Position numbers and translations under genes: made by a program
Shown here: in pieces, positions 8,917 to 15,486 of the stretch
Position numbering within the stretch: the stretch's first letter is position 1
Layout: each line of letters starts with the position of its first letter
Assembly (NCBI GenBank): GCA_002341815.1
Contig: DDOT01000036.1
Coordinates: 274 to 25,186 of the forward strand
DNA length: 24,913 nucleotides
Direction: 5' to 3'
Source: Thiobacillus sp. UBA2487
Lineage (GTDB): Bacteria; Pseudomonadota; Gammaproteobacteria; Burkholderiales; Sulfuriferulaceae
Notes under the pieces: model-generated
What the model saw: only the letters and a program-made list of their open reading frames with translations
Told to the model about the DNA's origin: nothing
The model's database searches: none

Positions 8917-9785
8917 CCCGCTTCGGTTTGCTGCTGATCTGGTTGTTGCATTGGCTGCCCTATGGCTGGCAAGTTCACATTGGAAACGGACTGGGTGATC
9001 TATTGTGGCTGTTGGCACGCCCCCGACGCCACATCGCCGACACCAACCTGCGCTTGTGCTTCCCCGAATGGGATGCTGCCCAACGCCAGCAGATTGCGCG
9101 AGCGCATTTTCGGTGTACGGCGCGCGCATTGCTTGATCAAGGGTTATTGCGCTGGGGCTCCGCCGCGCAACTGCGTCGCTTGGTACAAATCGAAAATCCC
9201 GAATTGTATAATCACGTGCTCGATCAGCCGATCATTTTGTTGGCCCCGCATTTTATTGGACTAGACGTTGGTGCGGCCCGTCTCAGGATGGATTATCCCC
9301 CATCTGTTACCATTTACAGTCGCATCCGCAATGCCATTATCGATCGGTGGATGTTACAGGTCAGGGCCCGTTTCAGCCCCACCATTCTGGTATCGCGTCA
9401 TGATGGCGTCCGCCCGTTGATCAAGGCCATGAAGCAAGGTCATCATCTGTTTTATTTACCAGATCAGGATTTTGGCGCGCGCGATGCGCTGTTTATTCCA
9501 TTTTTTGGCGTACCGGCCGCCACCATCAACGCATTGCCACGTTTGGCCGGCTTAACCCACGCCAAGGTCATGCCGGTGGTGACTCGACAACTACCCGGTG
9601 CGCAAGGCTATGTGCTACGATTCTATCCCGCTTGGGACAATTTTCCTGGCCCTGACATTGCATCCGACTTACGTCGCATGAATACCTTTATCGAATCGGT
9701 CGTGCGTGAAATGCCGGAACAATATTTCTGGCTGCACAAGCGATTCAAAAGCCGTCCCGCAGGAGAACCCTCCGTTTATGATTAA
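8910..9785 (+). CDS. Lipid A biosynthesis acyltransferase, LpxL/LpxM-like (second of two)
   Basis: 291 residues, same family as the preceding gene but clearly diverged. The catalytic motif is H-x4-D (HFIGLD, H114 and D119), with YSRIRNA, FYLPDQDFG and QYFWLHKRFKSRP as later family blocks. An N-terminal hydrophobic segment (about residues 5-36) anchors it in the inner membrane. It overlaps the previous gene by 7 bases and dapF by 8, so translation along this row is probably coupled. Together the pair would supply both late acylation steps, but the assignment to LpxL or LpxM needs experiment or phylogeny. Confidence 0.87.
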   Translation: MLTRFGLLLIWLLHWLPYGWQVHIGNGLGDLLWLLARPRRHIADTNLRLCFPEWDAAQRQQIARAHFRCTARALLDQGLLRWGSAAQLRRLVQIENPELYNHVLDQPIILLAPHFIGLDVGAARLRMDYPPSVTIYSRIRNAIIDRWMLQVRARFSPTILVSRHDGVRPLIKAMKQGHHLFYLPDQDFGARDALFIPFFGVPAATINALPRLAGLTHAKVMPVVTRQLPGAQGYVLRFYPAWDNFPGPDIASDLRRMNTFIESVVREMPEQYFWLHKRFKSRPAGEPSVYD

Positions 9786-10641
9786 GCAAACCACGATGCT
9801 TGAATTCACCAAGATGCATGGCGCAGGAAATGACTTTATGGTGATCGATGCCATTTCGCAAACCTTCATTCCGCATGCGAGCATTATCCGGCAGTTGGCC
9901 CACCGGCATTTCGGCATCGGGTTTGACCAACTGCTGCTGGTTGAACGCGCAACACACCCACAGGCTGATTTTCGTTATCGCATTTTCAATGCCGATGGTG
10001 GCGAGGTGGCCCAATGTGGTAACGGCGCACGTTGTTTTGTCCATTTCGTACGGCATCGCGGCTTGACAGATAAACGCGAAATTTGCGTTGAAACCGCATC
10101 CGGTCTGATTTTTCCGCACATGGCAGAGGATGGCCGTATCGCGGTCAACATGGGACTTCCCCGTTTTCAACCGGATGACATTCCTTTCATTACCGATCAA
10201 ACCGGTTCGACTTACAATGTCCGCGCCATTGATCAAGACTGGTCGTTATCGGTTCTTTCAATGGGCAATCCTCACGCCGTGTTGATCGTTGATGACATAG
10301 GCACTGCCCCGGTTGCCGAGCTTGGTTCGGCGTTACAACACCACGCACAATTTCCGCTACAGGTTAATGTCGGTTTTTTACAACCCATCACTCGCCATCG
10401 CGCCCGTTTGCGTGTTTTTGAACGCGGCACTGGCGAAACGTTATCCTGCGGCACCGGCGCCTGCGCTGCTGCCGTCAGCGGTATTCGGCTAGGATATCTC
10501 GATTCGCCCGTCGAAATTGAAACAACGGGGGGTATGCTGAATATCCGCTGGGATAGTGACGATCAACCGGTTTGGCTCGCCGGACCGACAGCGGTTGTAT
10601 TTGAAGGACAAATCGATTTACAGCATTTTCAGAAGGACTGA
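9778..10641 (+). CDS. dapF: Diaminopimelate epimerase
   Basis: 287 residues. It converts LL- to meso-diaminopimelate for lysine and peptidoglycan. The two active-site cysteines are present: C80 in AQCGNGARC and C224 in LSCGTGACA; MHGAGNDF and GNPHAV are also typical. I chose the ATG at 9778, which overlaps the preceding stop by 8 bases and has AGGAG 12 bases upstream; an ATG at 9796 would give 281 residues and a more usual N-terminus but has no ribosome-binding site. Linkage of dapF, DUF484 and xerC is a well-known proteobacterial arrangement. Confidence 0.96.
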   Translation: MIKQTTMLEFTKMHGAGNDFMVIDAISQTFIPHASIIRQLAHRHFGIGFDQLLLVERATHPQADFRYRIFNADGGEVAQCGNGARCFVHFVRHRGLTDKREICVETASGLIFPHMAEDGRIAVNMGLPRFQPDDIPFITDQTGSTYNVRAIDQDWSLSVLSMGNPHAVLIVDDIGTAPVAELGSALQHHAQFPLQVNVGFLQPITRHRARLRVFERGTGETLSCGTGACAAAVSGIRLGYLDSPVEIETTGGMLNIRWDSDDQPVWLAGPTAVVFEGQIDLQHFQKD

Positions 10642-10650
10642 ACCATTATT

Positions 10651-11301
10651 ATGACCCCGGAAGACGTTTCGCGTTACCTGGCGACGCACCCCGAATTTTT
10701 TGACCAGTTTCCGCACCTGCTGACCGATATGCGACTGAATCATCCGGTTCAGGGCCGCACCATATCAATCGCCGAGCGGCAAATTCTCAATCTGCGCGAC
10801 AAAATCACCCTGCTGGAATCGCGCCTGGCCGATTTTGTGACCTTTGGCGAGGAAAACGATCGCACCACCCAACGCATGCACGATTTAACCTTGGCATTGA
10901 TTTCTGCACCCCATCAAGATGAAACCCTGTCTCGTTTGACTTGGCACCTGCGGCAACATTTTGACTTACCCGATAGTGCCGTACTATTATGGCCGCACGA
11001 TACCATCGACATTCACGCAGACGATGCTGAAATTTATCAGTGGGTTGACAATATGCCCACCCCGCAATGCGGTGCCACCTTGTTGGCCCAAGCCTTGGCG
11101 CATCTGCCTTCCGCCAGCAGTTTGCGCTCGTTTGCCGCCATTCCGCTACGGAATGAACGTTTGCTCGGCGTACTGATCGTTGGGTCACTTGCAGCCAACA
11201 AATTTTATCCGGAAATGGGTACCCTGTATTTGCAACGGTTAGGTGACATTATTGCCGCCTGTCTTGCCAGGTTTTCATTACCGGCCCGTGCCCATGAGTG
11301 A
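10651..11301 (+). CDS. DUF484 family protein
   Basis: 216 residues. It has the standard DUF484 pattern: an N-terminal PEFFDQFPHLL segment (about 14-24), a SIAERQ element followed by a predicted helical or coiled stretch (about 45-75), and a GAF-like C-terminal half with the FAAIPLRNERLLGVLIVGS block (about 160-180). The family has no established biochemical role and sits almost always between dapF and xerC, as here. It starts 9 bases after dapF and its stop overlaps the xerC start by 8 bases (CCCATGAGTGA). Confidence 0.88.
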   Translation: MTPEDVSRYLATHPEFFDQFPHLLTDMRLNHPVQGRTISIAERQILNLRDKITLLESRLADFVTFGEENDRTTQRMHDLTLALISAPHQDETLSRLTWHLRQHFDLPDSAVLLWPHDTIDIHADDAEIYQWVDNMPTPQCGATLLAQALAHLPSASSLRSFAAIPLRNERLLGVLIVGSLAANKFYPEMGTLYLQRLGDIIAACLARFSLPARAHE

Positions 11302-12187
11302 GGTACTGGCTCAGCGTTGGCTGGATTTTCTGGCTGCCGAGCGCGGTCTTTCCCCGTTGACGCTGCGCCATTACACGCGCGATATCACGCATCTGCTAAC
11401 GCACTTCGCGCAGCAAGACCTATCGCAGTTACAAGCCGGTGATATTCGGGCATTGATGGGATCCCTCCACCAAAGTGGTTTATCAGGTCGCAGTCTCGCC
11501 CGCATGTTATCCGCATGGCGAAATTTTTTTCAATTTTTGGTCACCCGTCACCAGCACCCGCACAACCCCTGCGATGGATTACGTCCGCCGCGCTTTCCGT
11601 ACGCGCTGCCGCATCATTTAACCGTTGACCAAACCCAGTTATTGCTGGATACCGCCAACAAGTCGGACCCGTTATACAAGCGCGATCAAGCATTGTTTGA
11701 ACTGCTGTATTCAGCAGGCTTACGCTTGTCTGAACTGGCCACGTTATCGCTCGATCAACTGGACTTGGCACAACAGGAAGTGCGCGTTACAGGCAAAGGC
11801 AACAAAACCCGAATTGTTCCGTTGGGCATACCCGCCATTCGTGCCTTACAGGACTGGCTGGCATGCAGGGCAGACCCTGTATCATTTGTTTTTCCCGGTC
11901 GCCGGCCCAATACCCATATCAGCCCGCGCACCATTCAAAATCGGCTTGGGTTACGCAGTCTGCAAACCGGTTTGAATGAGCATGTCCACCCGCACATGCT
12001 AAGGCACGCTTTTGCCTCACACCTGTTGCAATCATCCAGCGATTTACGTGCCGTGCAAGAGTTGCTGGGACACGCGCGTATCGGTACCACACAAATCTAT
12101 ACACGTCTGGATTATCAGCACCTGGCGCGTGTTTACGATTTGGCACACCCGCGTGCCAATCTGGACAAGACGAAAAAAAACCGCTGA
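11294..12187 (+). CDS. xerC: Tyrosine recombinase XerC
   Basis: 297 residues. With XerD it resolves chromosome dimers at dif. The catalytic set is complete: R144 (SAGLRLSEL), K168 (VTGKGNKTR), H234 and R237 (HPHMLRHAF), H260 (LGHARIG) and the nucleophile Y269 (QIYTRLDY). The N-terminal SAM-like DNA-binding domain spans about residues 3-85. I chose XerC over XerD from the dapF-DUF484 linkage. The ATG at 11294 fits the family start; the frame is open further upstream but overlaps DUF484. It is convergent with rplI, with 41 bases between and no clear terminator. Confidence 0.95.
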   Translation: MSEVLAQRWLDFLAAERGLSPLTLRHYTRDITHLLTHFAQQDLSQLQAGDIRALMGSLHQSGLSGRSLARMLSAWRNFFQFLVTRHQHPHNPCDGLRPPRFPYALPHHLTVDQTQLLLDTANKSDPLYKRDQALFELLYSAGLRLSELATLSLDQLDLAQQEVRVTGKGNKTRIVPLGIPAIRALQDWLACRADPVSFVFPGRRPNTHISPRTIQNRLGLRSLQTGLNEHVHPHMLRHAFASHLLQSSSDLRAVQELLGHARIGTTQIYTRLDYQHLARVYDLAHPRANLDKTKKNR

Positions 12188-12228
12188 GCCCTCGCGAACC
12201 CAACGGTCTCTTTACGACGCTACGCGCC

Positions 12229-12675
12229 TTATTCAGGCTGCACAGCTACCGTGATTTCGGAAACAACATCGGTATGCAATGCAATGCTGACCAAGAATTC
12301 ACCGATGGCCTTGATTGAACCATCCGGCATACGCACTTCAGATTTGCTGACCGTGATGCCCTGCGAGGTCAAGGCTTCAGCAATGTCGATATTGCTGACC
12401 GAGCCAAACAAACGACCATCCATACCGGCTTTTTGTGTCAGAACCAGCGTCAGGTCGGCCAGTTGATCGGCACGCGCCAAGGCAGCAGCCAACGAGTCAG
12501 CCTGGATTTTTTCCAATTCGGCACGACGGGCTTCAAATTGTTTAAGGTTGTTCGCTGTGGCGCGCTTGGCCTTTCCTTGCGGGATCAGATAATTACGTGC
12601 ATAACCATCTTTCACTTTAACCACATCGCCCAGCGCACCGAGATTAACCACTTTTTCCATCAGGATAATTTGCAT
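12229..12675 (-). CDS. rplI: 50S ribosomal protein L9
   Basis: 148 residues, the usual length. The N-terminal rRNA-binding domain begins [17 protein letters not shown] and contains GYARNYLIP; a long connecting helix (about 45-75) leads to the C-terminal domain with GRLFGSV. It is the last gene of the rpsF-rpsR-rplI group, starting 10 bases after the rpsR stop, with AGGAG before the ATG. Confidence 0.97.
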   Translation of the reverse strand: MQIILMEKVVNLGALGDVVKVKDGYARNYLIPQGKAKRATANNLKQFEARRAELEKIQADSLAAALARADQLADLTLVLTQKAGMDGRLFGSVSNIDIAEALTSQGITVSKSEVRMPDGSIKAIGEFLVSIALHTDVVSEITVAVQPE

Positions 12676-12685
12676 GGTTTTCTCC

Positions 12686-12955
12686 TCAATGCAGATCGGT
12701 GTAAGGCATCAGCGCAAGAAAACGTGCGCGCTTGATGGCAGCCGACAATTGACGTTGGAAATGCGCCTTGGTGCCGGTGATACGGGCAGGAATAATCTTG
12801 CCGTTCTCAGCGATAAAATCTTTCAGAATCTCAACATCCTTGTAATCAACCCAAGTGATGTTTTCAACGGTGAAGCGGCAAAACTTGCGGCGCTTGAACA
12901 ACTGGCGGGAATTATCCCGACGTTTGGTATTTTTGGTGTTAACTGGACGTGGCAT
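12686..12955 (-). CDS. rpsR: 30S ribosomal protein S18
   Basis: 89 residues. The core block [19 protein letters not shown] and the following [12 protein letters not shown] are diagnostic. Two ATG codons stand side by side (12958 and 12955); AGGAG is three bases from the first and six from the second, so I prefer 12955. The in-frame extension to 12991 is not conserved and is left out. It sits directly between rpsF and rplI; the usual priB is absent from the 95-base gap to rpsF. Confidence 0.96.
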   Translation of the reverse strand: MPRPVNTKNTKRRDNSRQLFKRRKFCRFTVENITWVDYKDVEILKDFIAENGKIIPARITGTKAHFQRQLSAAIKRARFLALMPYTDLH

Positions 12956-12983
12956 CATGCACTCCTGCTTATCTGCTCGCATG

Positions 12984-13005
12984 CTTGCCAATACTAATCG
13001 GCAAG
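12984..13005 (-). other. Hairpin in the rpsF-rpsR gap
   Basis: Nine-base-pair stem (arms 13005-12997 and 12992-12984, one G-U pair) with a four-base UAGU loop, on the minus-strand transcript about 29 bases before the rpsR start. There is no T-run, so it is not a plain terminator. It could be a processing or regulatory element; function unknown. Confidence 0.55.
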
Positions 13006-13050
13006 TGCTGAATCAATCGATGGGTTCTTTTTACTGGCTGAATAACACGT

Positions 13051-13428
13051 TCAGGCAGCGTCTGCGGCATCCGTCGGACGGGCTTCCTGTGGTAGCAGGG
13101 AACGTGATTTTTCTTCCTTCATCATTGGCGAAGGTGTGACAACAGCCTCATCCATACGGATGGTCAGATGACGCAATACAGCATCATTGAACTTAAAGCC
13201 ATGTTCAAGCTCATCCAGGGTTGATTGCCCGCACTCGATATTCATCAGCACATAATGCGCTTTATGAATTTTCTGGATTGGGTACGCCATTTGACGACGA
13301 CCCCAGTCTTCCAGACGGTGGATATTGCCACCTTGGCTGGTAATGACCGAGCGGTAACGTTCGATCATGGCTGGCACCTGTTCGCTTTGATCAGGATGCA
13401 CAATAAACACGATTTCGTAATGACGCAT
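13051..13428 (-). CDS. rpsF: 30S ribosomal protein S6
   Basis: 125 residues. The N-terminal [18 protein letters not shown] and the central [14 protein letters not shown] and [10 protein letters not shown] blocks identify S6, and the acidic/alanine-rich tail is common in this family. I chose the ATG at 13428 because AAGGAG (13439-13434) is five bases upstream; the open frame to 13485 is not conserved. S6 and S18 pair on the 30S platform, which fits their adjacency here. Confidence 0.97.
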   Translation of the reverse strand: MRHYEIVFIVHPDQSEQVPAMIERYRSVITSQGGNIHRLEDWGRRQMAYPIQKIHKAHYVLMNIECGQSTLDELEHGFKFNDAVLRHLTIRMDEAVVTPSPMMKEEKSRSLLPQEARPTDAADAA

Positions 13429-13446
13429 GAACACTCCTTGTGGAAT

Positions 13447-13501
13447 ACGCCCTCCGGCGTCGGCGAAAATAGCCCGAATTGGCATTTTCTAACGGTAGGG
13501 C
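13447..13501 (-). promoter_or_regulatory. rpsF mRNA leader with two hairpins, possible S6:S18 autoregulatory site
   Basis: In the transcript, GCCC (13501-13498) can pair with GGGC (13475-13472), enclosing a UACCG sequence; a second perfect stem ACGCC/GGCGU (13460-13447) has a GGAG loop and lies eight bases before the ribosome-binding site. S6:S18 is known to bind a CCG-containing motif in rpsF leaders. The match here is loose, so this is a suggestion only. Confidence 0.35.
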
Positions 13502-13516
13502 AAGGGAAAGCCGGCG

Positions 13517-13545
13517 ATTATAGCTTGACCGATCAAATTCTGCAA
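13517..13545 (-). promoter_or_regulatory. Sigma70 promoter for rpsF-rpsR-rplI
   Basis: Minus-strand TTGCAG (13545-13540) and a perfect TATAAT (13522-13517) are separated by 17 bases. A start near 13510 gives a leader of about 80 bases, in keeping with a regulated ribosomal protein operon. Confidence 0.75.
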
Positions 13546-13606
13546 GAAAAACATTGACAACCGTAAAACAAACAAAGGGTGTTGGGCAATTCAACGTGAC
13601 CGGATG

Positions 13607-14134
13607 TCAAACCGCCAAAAATGAAAGACCGGCTACCGTCGCTCCCAAAACAGCGCCAGCAAGCACGTCAGTCGGATAGTGCAACCCCAAGATAAGCCGT
13701 GACATGGCAACGGCCAGCGTGAAAGGCACCAATACCCAAGACAACATCGGGTAATAGACAACCGCTACCAGCGTAAACGTTACCGCGTGCAAGGTGTGGC
13801 CGGACGGAAAACTGAAGCGATCCAGTGGTGCTGTCAAACAGTGAATACGTCCGGATTGCTGGTGTGGACGTGGTCGCAAGGTTTTTTTCTTAAGCCATTT
13901 GTAAATTAACGTAGCCGTCAATCCGGCAAAAATCATTTGCAATATCACCGGCAGTGCCTCTGCTCCATTCACCAGATACATGGCCAGCATTAATGCATAC
14001 CAAAAAACGCCATCGCCCAACCGACTGACGCGACGAAAGATCTGCAACACCACCGGACGATGACCGATTTGATTAAACCACTCGGTCAGCCTCAGCTCAC
14101 ATTCACCCATCCATTGCCAGCTCAGCTTGTCCAT
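13607..14134 (-). CDS. PAP2-family membrane phosphatase
   Basis: 175 residues with several hydrophobic segments. All three PAP2 signature motifs are intact: K-x6-RP (KKKTLRPRP), PSGH (FPSGHTLHA) and SR-x5-H-x3-D (SRLILGLHYPTD). Such enzymes dephosphorylate lipid pyrophosphates or phosphates such as undecaprenyl pyrophosphate or phosphatidic acid at the membrane. The ATG at 14134 has GGAAG six bases upstream and lies inside the end of the glycosyltransferase gene (32-base overlap), so the two are co-translated. This pairing suggests a lipid-linked glycan or glycolipid job, but the substrate is not shown. Confidence 0.9.
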   Translation of the reverse strand: MDKLSWQWMGECELRLTEWFNQIGHRPVVLQIFRRVSRLGDGVFWYALMLAMYLVNGAEALPVILQMIFAGLTATLIYKWLKKKTLRPRPHQQSGRIHCLTAPLDRFSFPSGHTLHAVTFTLVAVVYYPMLSWVLVPFTLAVAMSRLILGLHYPTDVLAGAVLGATVAGLSFLAV

Positions 14135-15320
14135 GAGAATCTTCCTTGAAAATAATGCTTTGTAAAACCCGTTCAAAGCGATCATGCACGCTCTGCCAAG
14201 AGACAGACAACGCAGAGCGTCGTGCGTTCAACCCAATCTGTCTGACAAGGTCGGGATTGCCCGACAATGCACATGCCGCAGCAATAAATTGATCGGGATC
14301 GTTAAACGACGCCAACATACCGTTGTCGGCATGGCGAATCAGCGCTTCGGCCGCTGCGTATTGGTACGCGACAACCGCCAAACCGCTGGCCAACGCTTCG
14401 GTCGTTACGTTGCCGAATGTTTCGGTCAAGCTTGGAAACAGAAACACATCTGCCGAGGCGTAATGTCTGGCCAAATCGACGCCGCTACGCATGCCGCAAA
14501 AAACGGCATCGGGAAACTGGGTTTGCAACATGGCACGATCAGGACCATCACCCACAATCACCAAACGTGAATCCGGATTGGTTTTGCGCATGGCGGCAAA
14601 CGCCTTGAATACCACCGACAAGTTTTTTTCCGGCGCAATGCGCCCCACATAAATCACCACCTGCGTGTCAACCTCGGCACCCCAGGCATGACGCAACCCG
14701 TCATCGCGGTGCGCGGGATCAAACAAAACCGTATCAACACCGCGCGCAACCACCTCCACATTACGATAACCATACAATTGCAACTCGCGCCGCATGCTCT
14801 CCGTCGGCACCAACGTCACACACGCTTTGTTATGAAACTTGCGCAAATAGGCTAGAATGGGCGCCTTAAGCCATCCCGCACCATAATGCTTGCTATAACT
14901 ATGGAAGTTGGTGTGAAAATCGGTACTGACCGGCAAACGCAATTTTTGTGCGGCAGCCAGCGCCGACCAGCCCAGCGGACCTTCCGTTGCGATATGCACG
15001 AGATCGGGACGCCGGGTTTGCCATAAACGCACCAGGCCCGATTTGGCCGGCAGCCCCAGTTTCAATCCGGCGTAGCGTGGAATGGGCACACCCATTTTAA
15101 GAATTTCTTCCAACTGATCATTGTGGGTAGCGCGATCGGCAGAACCTTGTCGCGGGCGTATCAACTGGATTTGGTGACCACGCGCCAGCAGATCGGCTAC
15201 CTGCCTGCCGAGGGTCATTGCCACACCGTTTACTTCTGGTGGATAGGTTTCCGTCACCAGCGCGATACGCAACGGATGGTGGCGAGAAGCAAATATCTGG
15301 AGGAGGAAGTCATCATTCAT
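14103..15320 (-). CDS. GT4-family glycosyltransferase (first)
   Basis: 405 residues from the ATG at 15320; a GTG at 15344 would add eight residues. The GT-B fold is shown by the N-terminal RIALVTETYPPEVNGVA, a central YVGRIAPEKNL donor-site block and the E-x7-E motif (ETFGNVTTE). It resembles retaining GT4 enzymes that glycosylate lipids, such as mannosyl-, glucosyl- or sulfoquinovosyl-transferases of the MgtA/SqdX kind. There is no transmembrane segment, so it is cytosolic or peripheral. Its end overlaps the PAP2 gene. Donor and acceptor are unknown. Confidence 0.85.
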   Translation of the reverse strand: MNDDFLLQIFASRHHPLRIALVTETYPPEVNGVAMTLGRQVADLLARGHQIQLIRPRQGSADRATHNDQLEEILKMGVPIPRYAGLKLGLPAKSGLVRLWQTRRPDLVHIATEGPLGWSALAAAQKLRLPVSTDFHTNFHSYSKHYGAGWLKAPILAYLRKFHNKACVTLVPTESMRRELQLYGYRNVEVVARGVDTVLFDPAHRDDGLRHAWGAEVDTQVVIYVGRIAPEKNLSVVFKAFAAMRKTNPDSRLVIVGDGPDRAMLQTQFPDAVFCGMRSGVDLARHYASADVFLFPSLTETFGNVTTEALASGLAVVAYQYAAAEALIRHADNGMLASFNDPDQFIAAACALSGNPDLVRQIGLNARRSALSVSWQSVHDRFERVLQSIIFKEDSHGQAELAMDG

Positions 15321-15326
15321 GATGAC
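15309..15326. other. 18-base palindrome spanning the glycosyltransferase start
   Basis: Perfect eight-base arms GTCATCAT/ATGATGAC with a two-base spacer cover the ATG of the first GT4 gene. TGATGACA recurs at 15374-15381, 54 bases from its copy at 15320-15327. It could be an operator or an mRNA hairpin over the start; no known regulator is recognised. The rest of the 166-base GT-priA gap shows no convincing promoter. Confidence 0.4.
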
Positions 15327-15486
15327 ATTTTGACGCCAACTCACGTCACTTTCATGAATTCTTTTTGAAACTTTGATGACAAAAAGCCAAACAAATCAAT
15401 TCACCAACCACCGAGTTAACCGTGGCTCGCTGCCGAAAAATCATGTTGGGCAAACGTTCCTGCACGCCCTGCTGTAAACTAATCCT

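Noticed and set aside
12188..12228. Shared terminator between xerC and rplI
   Set aside because: No stable stem followed by a T-run on either strand.
13429..13485. 19-residue upstream extension of S6
   Set aside because: It is the hairpin-rich leader; a good ribosome-binding site supports the ATG at 13428.
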